64,000 nt of DNA from Corinectria fuckeliana (taxonomy: Eukaryota; Ascomycota; Sordariomycetes; Hypocreales; Nectriaceae), in assembly GCA_019137255.1 (NCBI GenBank), contig WPDH01000237.1, forward strand, positions 62,001 to 126,000, given 5' to 3'. The translations under genes were made by a program, and so were the position numbers. Numbering within the stretch: position 1 is the first letter of the stretch; each line of letters begins with the position of its first letter. Of this stretch, positions 30,988 to 41,257 are shown piece after piece. A model generated the notes under the pieces. It saw nothing but the letters and a program-made list of their open reading frames with translations, did not search any database and was not told where the DNA came from.

Positions 30988-32115
30988 CTACAGATCTGCC
31001 TCTGCCGGCTCCCCCGCCCACGCCCGTCGAATCAACTCCCGGATCGCCTTACCGTCAAGGCCCCGCGGGTTTTTGTACGGGTTTGACACGGCGATGCCCG
31101 CAGCCTCATCGATGCCGCTCTCAGGCATGCCTAGGCCCTTGAGGCTAAGGGTAATTCCCAGCCGCCGGTAGAGCACGTTGATGCCCCGGATCGCATCTCC
31201 GTCGGCGTCCGGCAGAGCAGCGGCGAGCTTTTCCATGGCCTGCGGGACGGCAACGGCGTTGTAAGCCAACGCGTGCGGGAGAACCACGACGTGGGTTTGC
31301 GCGTGCGGCAGGTTGAAGGTGCCGCCGAGGGTGTGGCACAGCTTGTGATGCAGCGCCATGTCGACGCTCCCGAGACACATGCCGCACAGCCAGGCGCCGT
31401 AGAGGGCTTTGTAGCGAGCTTCGGCGTTGCCCGAGTCGGTTTGCAGGACCGGCAGCGCGTCGCACAGCGAGCGGACGCCCTCGCACGCCATCAACTCGAT
31501 GACGGGGTTTGCGTTGCTAGAGTACAGAGCCTCGACTGGCCTTTTCAGCACGGCCATACAAGTCTGATCGGTTGGTTGAAGAAACTGACCTGCGTGCGCG
31601 ATGGCGTTGATGCCGCTGTACACGGTGAGCCCAACGGGGAGCGTCGTGGAAAGGTCCACGTCGTACAGCACCGAAGTGGGCAAGATCCGGGGATCCCGGC
31701 GCGTCACCTTGCGCCGTCCCTCGGTCTCGCCGAGGATGGGCGTCATCTCGCTGCCGGCGTACGTGGTCGGGATGCAAAGATGCGGCAGGCCGGTCCGGAT
31801 GCCGATGGCCTTGCCCAAGCCAACCGTGCTCCCGCCGCCGATGGAGACGATGCCGTCGACGCTGTGGCTGTTGGCGGTCGAGACTGCTTTTTCGGTGATG
31901 AGCGTCGGCGTGTGCATGGTTGCCTCGCCGAAGATGGCCACCGCAGCGGCTCCGATGATGGTCTTGACCGTCTCGGCCATCGAGGCCTGTTCCGGCGTGC
32001 ACAGGATCAAGACGGCTTTCATGTTCAGGTGCTGCAGCTCTGACGGGAGTTGCTGGAGAGTGCCGCGGCCAAAGAGGACGCGATGGGCTGTGCCAACATA
32101 TTGAAAAGTCTTCAT
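30988..32115 (-). CDS. Maleylacetate reductase (iron-containing alcohol dehydrogenase family)
   Basis: This single-exon protein has 375 residues and starts at 32115 (MKTFQYVGTAHRVLFGRGTL). The open frame extends 67 codons further upstream, but the family starts here. Its family features are the nucleotide-binding SIGGGSTVGLGKAI, CIPTTYAGSEMT, and the metal-ligand region HHKLCHTLGGTFNLPHAQTH. The enzyme reduces maleylacetate to 3-oxoadipate with NAD(P)H, the last aromatic-specific step of resorcinol, hydroxyquinol and hydroquinone routes. This points to a maleylacetate-type ring-cleavage product in the cluster. The perfect 16-bp motif palindrome lies about 160 bp upstream. Confidence 0.92.
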   Translation of the reverse strand: MKTFQYVGTAHRVLFGRGTLQQLPSELQHLNMKAVLILCTPEQASMAETVKTIIGAAAVAIFGEATMHTPTLITEKAVSTANSHSVDGIVSIGGGSTVGLGKAIGIRTGLPHLCIPTTYAGSEMTPILGETEGRRKVTRRDPRILPTSVLYDVDLSTTLPVGLTVYSGINAIAHAGQFLQPTDQTCMAVLKRPVEALYSSNANPVIELMACEGVRSLCDALPVLQTDSGNAEARYKALYGAWLCGMCLGSVDMALHHKLCHTLGGTFNLPHAQTHVVVLPHALAYNAVAVPQAMEKLAAALPDADGDAIRGINVLYRRLGITLSLKGLGMPESGIDEAAGIAVSNPYKNPRGLDGKAIRELIRRAWAGEPAEADL

Positions 32116-32274
32116 TTTGCCTGCTTCGTGGTGCTTGTTTGCTTGTTTGCTTGCCCGTACACGATCTTCCTCCTTCGCCTGGATGAGAGTGGCAAGTGCT
32201 TCACGTCCTGTACATATGCTGCCGTTGTTGGCACCCTCTTGTCCAAACTGGGACTGACTGACATGGCATTGATA

Positions 32275-32290
32275 CCCCACTCGAGTGGGG
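32275..32290. promoter_or_regulatory. Perfect 16-bp palindrome CCCCACTCGAGTGGGG
   Basis: Two cluster hexamers face each other with 4 bp between them, so they start 10 bp apart. The palindrome is preceded by GATA and sits between the start of the maleylacetate reductase (32115) and the 3' end of the regulator gene (32336). Confidence 0.75.
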
Positions 32291-32335
32291 GAACTGAGTC
32301 GACAACAACAAGACATACTCAGCCATCATCGACGC

Positions 32336-35245
32336 CGGTTGGCTTCGTTCACCCGCTCGTAAGCCGTCGCTAGTCGCTCGAGGATGGCACCCATACGAGG
32401 CGTGATGCCCCACACCCATACCTACACAGTCAGTTGAGTCAGTACGTCTTCTCCTGGCGTTGATAAGTACTCCGACTCACATCTTGCAGGAACATGCTCC
32501 ATGTCCGAGCCAGTCCCGCGGCCAGAGACTTGCTCTCGCCAAAGTCGTAGTCGGCCTCCTCGAGAACGCTCTTCATCGACGCCAGGAACGCGCTTTCGGC
32601 GGGACTGGGCTCGATGGCGTTCAGACCATCAATCTCGACCGAGTGCACCCATTTGGTGACGATCAGCGCTGCAGGCAGCATCACGTTAGCGAAACAAACC
32701 CCCAGCACGTCGATGCCTGCGGATACGTACCGCAGTCCCAGCCCGCTATTGCATGCTCCACGCCCCAGCGGAACGCAGCCGTCTTGCGGATCAGCATGTG
32801 GCCCATCTTGACGGGCGCGCAGAACCCCTCAAAGGACTTCATCACGGCGCTCAGCAGCGACGGACTTCGCTCCAGTCGCTTGGTGGCAAACATGGAAACG
32901 GCCACCTCGACGGCGCCGGGGTCGGCCGTGATCAAGCTGAGCCTGTTGAAGCCGAGGGCGCCGTTGAACAGCCGGATGTAAGCAATGCGTAGAATCGCCT
33001 GGCAGTTGAAGACCAGCGGCGTCTCCATGGGGTCGTCCAGGTCGTGGCTCTGCTCGCCTCGGCCGTTGTTCAGGAGCTTCTCGCACCGGGCCAAGGCCTG
33101 CAAGCCCGTGTCGAGCAGCGAGGTGCCCAGCATGTCCCGGCCGGGCATCGACGTGAACGCGTCTCGCGCAAAGGCCTGCGCAACCTGGAGGAGCTGCCGC
33201 ATGTGCACGACGACGGCGTGCATGACGAGGAGCGCCGAGAACGGGGAGAGCACGTAGGGTCTGCTGGCTGGTGAGTCTTGGGCCGTCTCCGACATGACGT
33301 CGGCCACGACATCGCTCAAGGTGCGTGCGTCTTGCTTGGCGTGGTTGCCGCGGAGCTCTCGCCACTCGGTGGCCGATGCCGAGTTCCAGATGCTCTCGTC
33401 GGACAGGGTCTCGATGTCTAGATCTCGAGTCGCGTTGAAGCCGGGGTTGGTATCGTAGACCACCATCCCCAGCGTGCTCATGATGTAGATTCCTCCGAGG
33501 AGCCGCTTCCAAGATTCTCGCTGTATCCAGCTTGCCCAAGTCATGTTCTCCAAGTCGGTTTCTTTGTTCAAGAGCGACAGTCGAGTTCGTTCGTAGATCT
33601 AAGGAAAGCGGTAAGAAAAAACGGACTCGAGACGTTGACTCTGCGACATCTCACCAGAGTAAAAAAGCCAATCTCGCTGACTGTGGAGGAAGCCAGCTCC
33701 GCGTTGCCGCCTAGCATGGCGTAAAAGGTCAGGAGCAGCTTTGTCTGGACTAGCCAGAGCGGGAAGTCCTCTACAGGTGGTGCGCCGCCTTTGTAGGAGA
33801 CTGGAGTCTACGGAGAAGCAAGTCAGCCACACAGGGACAAGAGACGATAGACGAGGAATGAGGGTCGAGGGTCTTGCTATCTCTGGGCACGCTTACCGAT
33901 CCAATCGCTTGTGCAGCTACATCGAACAACCGTTCCGCTCGACGGCGATCCAGGCGATACAGCGCCCCAATGCCGCACATGACGAGAAACAGAGGGCTCG
34001 GCGTGGCTTTCAGGCATAGAGTATGCAAGTGGATGATGGGCAAGTGGCCGTGGAAGCACTCGACGTAGCTGGACAGGAATCCCTGACAGATCTTGGGTGA
34101 CGGCATGGCATCGGCGGCACCGGGCGACACGAGGCGCTCGGCGAGATCTTTCTTGATGAAAGCGTGTGTTGCGTCGTCGACGACAAACGTCGGCGTCAGC
34201 GGTCGCTTCTCTTTGCGTACCAGAGGCAGGTTCTTCTGCAGCTCGATGGATGGGAATTGGGCATCTATGGCGTGGAACTGGGCGAACTCGGTCACCAGCT
34301 CTGCATGCGACGGCACCAGGTTCGCAGGCTGCGGCCAGTCTTGCATGTCGAGGAGGGTGAGATCGGGGGTGAAGTGAAACATTCCGTCGGGCAGGGGAGA
34401 AAAGGTCAGCGAGGTCATGTCGGGCTGGTCAATCGAGTGTTGGCAATTCCCGTGGTGGTGATGGTGGTGGTGGTCTTGATCGAAGTCCATCGTGAAAGCT
34501 GCGCCGGCGTTGTACACTTCAAACCCGTCTCCCAGCGGCTCTGTAGGCAGAGGTTCCAGGGATGTCGTCGTCTGGCTGGGGTCGGCGACGCTCGCGGAAG
34601 GGAGAGACGGAGGAGTTGGGATGGTCTCCTCCTGCGGCAGAGAATGTACCGTCTCTTGCATGGTTATATCGGCATCCATGTCCCCAACCGCCACAACGAT
34701 TTCACTCCCGGACGCGAGTGTCGACACGTACGAGTCCCGCGTCTGGTCGGGATGCCCTGGCGTCATCTCCTTCTCGTTGTCGTTGTCTGGCGATGGTGGC
34801 GCGTGCCGCGAAAGACGTGCGTTTGCGCTGGGACAAGGTCGTTGATGGCCTTCGTTTTTGTCTCGGTCACTAGGCGTGGCTTCAGGCGATTGCTCCGGCT
34901 CCTCTGGATTGTGAACCGCTCGCTGTGCAACATCCGCGTGGAGCGTCCGCTCATGTCTCGTAACAAGATCCCTACCAAGCAGAGCCCCAAGTCAGCAACG
35001 GCGACAATTGACAAATACACGCACAAACAAACAGAAACCGTGAGTTACTTTCTCGAGTACGTCTTGCCACAGTAGCGGCACGAAAACGGCTTCTCGCGCG
35101 TATGGCTGCGCTCGTGGCGGATGCAGTGCTCGCTCCGCTTGAAGATCTTTGCGCAGTACTCGCACTTGTACTGGCGCGGCGGGCGACGAGCTCGTTTGCC
35201 GGGATCGGCCGAAACCCGCACCTGTTCAGCAGAGGTGGGCAACAT
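32336..35245 (-). CDS. Cluster regulator: two C2H2 zinc fingers plus fungal-specific transcription-factor domain
   Basis: The start is at 35245 (MLPTSAEQVRVSADPGKRAR). Finger 1 is YKCEYCAKIFKRSEHCIRH..H. Finger 2, FSCRYCGKTYSRK|DLVTRHERTLH, is split by an intron near 35040-34975. An Asp/Ser/Pro-rich linker follows, with a His run (DQDHHHHHHHGNC). The fungal_trans region (SYVECFHGHLPIIHLHT, then PPVEDFPLWLVQTKLLL and WASWIQRESWKRLLGGIY) runs to VNEANRRR. At least five introns are apparent. Two tandem fingers of this kind resemble Adr1/Msn2-type factors that bind G-rich sites. Helix residues at -1/3/6 are R/H/R (finger 1) and R/L/R (finger 2), which predicts 5'-GNGGGG-3'. It is the obvious candidate to bind the cluster's GTGGGG motif. 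No motif precedes its own gene. Confidence 0.9.
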
Positions 35246-35772
35246 GTATCTCGGCGGTTGGCGTATTCGACGCAGGCAGTATCACCATGGCGGATGGAGG
35301 AGGACAAGGACGCAGAGACACAGCAGAGACGGCGGATGGGAAAGATGAAGCGAGCAAGACAGCCACGCCCCCCATGACAGCAGGGGAGAAAAGACCCGGG
35401 CGGTATCCGTACTGGCTCCGATGATCAACAGTAGCCCGAGGCGGGGGAGGCAAAAGGGGGATAGTCCGGGATCTAGGCCAAGTCCGAGTCATCAATCAGT
35501 CATTACTAACGAGGGGCTGGACCTCCTGATAGGACTATCAAACGCACTAGAGAAGCCGCACCAGCACCTTTTGGCGGGGAACGCGGGGAAGAGAGCAGGG
35601 ATGGTTTGATGCTTACGATGTAGTATGTAGGCTCCGGAACCCGTCGGGGAGCAACTGTCTACAGTAGTCTAAATATTCCGCCTGAAGAGACAAAGATCAA
35701 GGTTGGTTGTGAGGTACAGTGGGCAGTAAGTAGGCTTGCTTCTGTAAGCTTGAGCCGGACAACACCACGCCG
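35246..35772. other. Regulator promoter and intergenic region
   Basis: This 527-bp stretch lies between the regulator start and the 3' end of P450 (3). G-rich tracts occur (35431-35460), but there is no exact CCCCAC/GTGGGG. No gene is seen. Confidence 0.45.
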
Positions 35773-37535
35773 TCAGGGAGTGCTGCGAACCACCATCCCA
35801 TCCGTATCAACCTTGACACCCCCCAGATAGAACCCATCTTCCCGCGCCTCGCTCCACTCCGCCCTCAGCACCTCGTCCCGCCTCTCGCTCCGCGGAACAA
35901 ACCTCGCCCGGAACGGCTTGGGCAGCGTGTTGACGCCCTCTTCATACGCCGCGTCCGTCAAGTCCACCGGCACCCGCTCGCCCCGACCGTCCAGCGGCGG
36001 CTCGATCCTGAACGCCCACAGGAGCTTGGCCAGCGTGATGAAGAGGCTGTTCTCGGCGAGGTGCATCCCGGGGCAGATCCGGCGGCCGGCGCCAAAGTCG
36101 AAGTGGTCGCGGCCCTGCGCGTCGCCCGACGCCGCGTACACGCCGGCCTTGTGCGGGTGGTCCAAGTACCGCGCCGGGTCGAAGCGGTCCGCGTCGGGCC
36201 ACTTGGCTGTGTCAAAGTGCAGTGCGTACTGGTTGATGGAGACGGCCGTGTCCTTGGGGATGAAGGTGTCTTTGTAGAAGATGTCGGCCGTCGTGTAGTG
36301 CGGCGTGCCGATGGTCGTCACCGGGCGGATTCGGAGTATTTCCTTGCCCATGGCTCGGATGTATGGTAGACTGGCCTCGTCGTCGTACGTAGGCGACCGG
36401 TCGTCCCCGACGACTCGCGATAGTTCGTCGTTGGCGACGTCTTGGATCTCTGGATGTGCTGAAAGGTACAGGATGCAGCTGTTGAGCGCGGAGGATGTCG
36501 TCTCGGAGCCAGCCTCGAGCATGGCTGTGCCGACATGTATCGGTCAGCTCTCTTCAACGTGTACAGAGCAAGGATGGGAGTCGGTTCACTCACACCCGGC
36601 TACAAAACTGGCTTGCACCTCGGTGATGCCCTGCTTTTCAAAGTCCGTCTCGAGAAACTGCTTCACGAAGCATTCGGGCGCTCGCTTCTCGTCCATCTGC
36701 ACCTTCAGCCGGTCCCAGTACTTCATCCACGTCTTCTTCTGTCGGTCGTATGCCTTGACGGCGCCGGGCCGCCACCACTGAAGCCAGACCGGCAAGTTGG
36801 CAAGCGGCGGGAACAAGTCGGCAATCATGGCACCCGGCGCTGCCGCTTCAGAAAAGTCCTTCATGACTTCGTACACCTCTTGCACGTCCTCGCAGTCCTG
36901 AATACTTCGTTAGACACGGTCAATATAGTCCGGGGCCGGGCACATTGCAGGCATACCCAAACGGGGACGCGCCGTCCGTACGTGCTTGTCAACACAACCG
37001 ACGTCGTGTATCTGCGGACGTGCATGTAGAAGCTCTGCTGATCCTCGTTGTCGGTGGCAATGTCGTACACGAGCTGCTTCGCCTCGAACTCCTGGCTCGG
37101 CCGGTACGTGTCCGAGGCCTTTGGCGTGAGAAGCTTGTGGATAATGGTCCGCAGCTTGCGCCACTTGGGGCCGTACGTGAGCAGCAGCAGCCGGTTCTCG
37201 CCCGAGAGCAGGTCCGACGCCACGGGCATGGGGATTCTCCCGGACGTCTTGGCCGACTGGCGGTCGAAGATGTCGCGGACCGCCTCGGGGCTGTTCACGT
37301 ACACCCAGTTCTCCCAGCCGAGCCGGACCTGGAACAGTTCGCCGTACTCGGCGGCCCATTGCTGCAGCTTGCGGTGCGGCGTGCGGCCCATCTGGAATAT
37401 GTTTCCGACCAAGGGCCATCCCCGGGGTCCTGCGACGGCCGTGTAGCCCTTTGGCGGGCGCGGTCTTCGACGGCCAAGGAGTACGGCTAGCAGCGCGACG
37501 CTGAAGAGCACGCTGGCGAGTTTGAGCATGGTCAT
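35773..37535 (-). CDS. Cytochrome P450 (3)
   Basis: Three exons are apparent, with introns near 36955-36900 and 36595-36525, and the start is at 37535. There is an N-terminal anchor (LASVLFSVALLAVLLG), and the hinge RRPRPPKGYTAVAGPRGWP is longer than usual. The I-helix is EAGSETTSSA, the ExxR is KEILRIRP, and the heme loop is FGAGRRICPGMH. It is similar in architecture to P450 (1) at 17 kb (both have an O-methylsterigmatocystin-oxidoreductase-like pattern), so a second oxidation of a related substrate is plausible. It is an ER monooxygenase served by the cluster reductase. Four cluster motifs lie in its promoter region, more than for most genes. Coding is strongly GC-rich. Confidence 0.9.
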
Positions 37536-37656
37536 GGCAGGAATACTCGGCTAGATGAAAGGTGAAATGGGATGATCGTGACCAAGAACCGGACTGGACT
37601 GTTTGCGTGTCGTGAGAAGCACTATTTCTATCTGTCGTCCTCGAGCATCCACGATC

Positions 37657-37815
37657 CCCCACACTGCTCTGCTCACGCACTACGTAGTAGAACTCAGTTG
37701 CCCCTGGAATGCCAGCGTGCTAGTATTGGCGTGGAGGTTAGTCGAGGCCTCGGCAGATGAAAATACTCCCCACCACGAAACTGTACACACCCCACAGGAT
37801 TTGCTGTAACCCCAC
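37657..37815. promoter_or_regulatory. Four CCCCAC sites upstream of P450 (3)
   Basis: CCCCAC lies at 37657-37662, 37768-37773, 37790-37795 and 37810-37815 (the last reads ACCCCACATGA). All are in the same orientation, 120-280 bp from the P450 start. Confidence 0.65.
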
Positions 37816-38003
37816 ATGATGCTACTGTCTAAGCTAGGTTGTGGGATGACGAATAAACTGTAGCGTCAAGCACTTGACGGGTTGGCAGACTCGTGACAAA
37901 ACCCAACTGTCCATCTTCACCCCCTACAACGTCTGCAACGTCTGCAATCACTCATAATCGCTCGCACAAGCTTGAGAGTCCATCTTCCATTGTCCTACAC
38001 TAG

Positions 38004-39140
38004 TCAAGGTCGAAGATGAGTACGTATCCTCGACAGACAGTGATCATCGAAGAAAGGATGAAGCAGTGACATTAATACCTCATCCTTCTGCTCCTTGATC
38101 CATTCCGCATCATGAGTCATGGCCATATGCATGCCATAATCATCGACTGCCTCCCTCAATCTACCTATCGTGTCCCGAGCAGCTGCAATGTCCTCGTGAA
38201 GACAGAACCTCGACCCGTCAGGGAGCGACACCTCTGCAATCTCCCTGCGTCCCTGGAAAATGTCCCTTCGTTCAGTCAGTTCGGAGCGTCCAAAGACAAG
38301 CAAGCTTGGGTAGGAATTGACAGACCTGGAGTGACAACAATCGCTGGCTAGAACGACATAATCTCCAGACGGTATACGCACAGCCGCTGCCAGATTACCG
38401 ACCATGTGGCCCGGAGCCTGGATGATCCAAAGGCTGCCGTCCCTAAAATAGTCCATCGCGCGTTCGAACGGCCCCCATTGCAGCCAGGGGCCGCTGAGCT
38501 CCTCGTAAGACTCTGTCTGTACCGTCTCGTCGCCAAAAAAGCGAGAGTCCCATTGCACCATGGCCATCGTCTGCCCATCCTGGATGTGGCCCGGAGAGCA
38601 ATGCGATGTAGTTCCAGGGCCGAAGAAGACTCTGGCGTTGGGGAAGTCCTTCTTCAAAGGTCTGCTGTGATCCCAGTGGGCATGACTTACAATAGATCGC
38701 CAAGTTAGCTATCGCTCAATGTTGAGCGTCAGGGATGGGTGTTGAAGCACCTGAATAGCACGACGTTTATGTCCTCGGGTTCGACGCCCATGTGCCTTAG
38801 CTGATCTACGAGGGTGCGGCGTGGCCCGACTGGATTGCAGCTGGGAAAGTGGTAGTTCAAGACAAACGGCGTGTAATCATTGCGATCCTGCATGTTGAGT
38901 CATCTTAGCAGAATTCCTCCATCAGTTCTGTACACATACATCACTTATCCCCAGATCCCATAGCATCTTCTGCCCCGTTGCCTTGTGGTGGATGTAGAAG
39001 CACCAGTCGTAGAGATAGTAGGGCTTGCTATGGCCGTTGGCGTGGATTCTGGTGTCGTCCGTCGTAGTGAAGCCGCCACCATCTAACAAAACCACTTCTG
39101 CCGATCCAGCTGCGTCTGGAAGACGTTTGGAGGGGGCCAT
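38004..39140 (-). CDS. MBL-fold metallo-hydrolase, lactonase-like (2)
   Basis: The start is at 39140 (MAPSKRLPDAAG). Exon 1 ends at WDLGISD, an intron (about 38942-38896) leads to RNDYTPFVLNYHFP, and a second (about 38752-38690) leads to HAHWDHSRPLKKDFPN. Metal motifs are HAHWDH, APGHMVGN, SDCCHS (Asp) and THDAEW (His), which is complete for a di-metal MBL hydrolase. The N-terminal strand VVLLDGGGFTTTDD replaces the usual MBL start. It is distinct from the MBL-fold protein at 14.6 kb (APGH..GN versus SPGH..GH), which suggests a different lactone or thioester substrate. It is divergent from the flavin oxidase, with three motifs between them. Confidence 0.84.
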
Positions 39141-39267
39141 AATGCGGCTGTGGACTGTTCTTCAGCTGCACGAGAGAGGATGTTCTACGACTCACACAAA
39201 GGGGGCCTGTTGCAGGCGGTGGCTTTTCCATGACGTGAAATGTTTCTAGATTATTCAGCCCATGATA

Positions 39268-39382
39268 CCCCACTCGCGACTCATTAGTGGGAGAGGAGTC
39301 TCCCCACTGTCCTCGATGAGGCACAAAACCTGGGGTAAATGAGGATGAAAGTGCGGACGAGACAGCCATAAATTGACCCCAC
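39268..39382. promoter_or_regulatory. Three CCCCAC sites in a divergent promoter
   Basis: CCCCAC lies at 39268-39273 (ACCCCACTCGCGA), 39302-39307 and 39377-39382, plus an imperfect inverted partner GTGGGA near 39287-39292. They sit between the second MBL-fold gene and the flavin oxidase. Confidence 0.6.
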
Positions 39383-39534
39383 AGTGACGATACATGAAAG
39401 TGAAGAGTTATTGGTGACGGGTTGCCTGCCGTCCATGTTTGCATATCCATCATAAATATTATATTCGGCTGCTCTACCAGAACCTCTCTTTTCATCAACA
39501 CTGTAAACCTTCTCGACATATACCCTGTACCAAC

Positions 39535-41084
39535 ATGGCCGCTGTTCCGGGACCCATCCTCACTCAAGATTCCGACTCGAAGCAGTATGAAGCATCTCGC
39601 AAGAGATACTTCAACGCCGATGATCCCGGCAGATTGCCAGCCGAGATTCACATGGTACACACCAACCAAGACATCATTGCGGCGCTCCGTCGTGCTCGGT
39701 TGCTCAAAATTCCGGTTGGTGTTCGCTCAGGTGGCCATCTTTGCTCGAAGGCATCGCTCGTCCACAACGGTATCCTCATAGACACGACGCATCTCAATAG
39801 GACCCTCAACTACGACCCAGACACCCACGACGTCGACTTTGGCCCTGCAGTCACAGTCTTCGAGGCTTGGAAACGCCTCGACGCGCTGGGACGGTTCTTC
39901 CCCTTTGGACACGCACCAACCGTCGGCCTCGGCGGCTTCTGTCTCGCTGGTGGCCAGGGGCTCTTTATGCGAGGCTGGGGCGCTACTATAACGGACTGGA
40001 TCCTGCGGATGGAGATGGTCGTGCCGGATGGCCGCGTCGTTGTCGCGAGTCGGACTGAGAATCCCGATCTCTTTTGGGCTGCACGAGGCTCAGGCCAGAC
40101 ATTCTTCGGGGTGGTAACCCGCATTTGGAGCCGCACAATTCCCAAGCGACAGCTGTTTGGACGGTCTTTTCTCTTTGAAGTCGGGGACAAGTTTGACGAG
40201 CTGCTGTCCTTCGCCTTTGATCGGAACCGCGCGACGCCGAAGCTATACACCGAGACGGCTGTGTGCACATTTCACCCCGAGAAGTTCCAGACGTTGACGA
40301 CCGAGGTTATCCCCGAGACATCCAAGCTGCTTCTAGGCATCAATGCCTCGGCGTACGCGGACAGTCTCGCTGAGGCGGCAGCCATGCTCAGCTCCTGGGA
40401 TGACGTGCCAGATCAGCTGAAGTCCTGCTTGGTAGATGTCAAGCCGGTGGAGTCGACATCTTGGGAAGCGTACTTCAAGATGCAGGAGGACTGGAACCCA
40501 GAAAATGCCGAGCAGAAATGGGGCATCAGCAGCATCCTCAACGACCCATCTGTTCCCGAGGCCAAGGTAAGAAGAGCAGGGAATTGCCCAGCATTCACGA
40601 TAGGCACTAACAATTATCCTCGTTAGCTACTGGAGGCAATCAAGCCAGCTTTGTGCCGTCTGCCAACCCCGTCTTCTTTCGGCTGCCTTTACATGTGCGA
40701 CACCACCAGCCCCGACGAAGACGATGCCGTGTTCAGCCTTCCGCAAGAGTACTATATTTCCACATTCCGTGGCTGGAAGGACCCTGCTTTGAAGACACAA
40801 GTGCTAGAGGTCATGCGGCACTCGTATAAGCAGGCAGAAACTGTGGCATGTGGCATCTACGTGGCTGACTTTGATGCAACGAGTGATTCTACGCACTCTC
40901 CGAAGGTAAGTTTAGAAGGTTTCCCATTATTGCTGACATTGTGTTAATTAAAATGCAGATCAAGGTATGGTCGGACTCTGCACGCAACCGATTTTTGGCC
41001 ATCCGTCAAAAATGGGACCCTGAGGGAATATTTCCTGCTTACCAGGCGCTCACACAGGATGCTGTAAACAAACCTTTATTATAA
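39535..41084 (+). CDS. FAD-linked oxidase, berberine-bridge-enzyme-like (PCMH domain)
   Basis: The start is at 39535 (MAAVPGPILTQDSDSK). Introns at about 40567-40626 and 40905-40959 give roughly 475 residues. The PCMH FAD domain shows VGVRSGGHLCSKASL, with the His that forms the 8-alpha-histidyl FAD bond, and then GLGGFCLAGGQG. The C-terminal BBE segment is NRFLAIRQKWDPEGIFPAYQ. The position that in bicovalent family members carries the 6-S-cysteinyl Cys (CPTVG) reads APTVG here, so FAD is probably attached by the His only. No signal peptide is seen, unlike many secreted BBE-like oxidases. It may oxidise an alcohol or phenolic to an aldehyde, acid or quinone in the pathway. Confidence 0.88.
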
Positions 41085-41257
41085 TTTCCAAGTCGAAATT
41101 GCATTGGTTGGCATTGGTAGAATCAACATGTAAAATCAACGCATCTGCATTTGTCTTACTTTCAGTATCTTAGCTAAACTGAATGTATGCTGCTGAACGA
41201 CGTGCCATTCAAGGACTCATGAAATGCTATAATTCATTTCCTATTCATTCCTAATCT

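Noticed and set aside
31273..32043. A 256-codon frame antisense to maleylacetate reductase
   Set aside because: It is a shadow of a GC-rich gene, with no recognisable motif.
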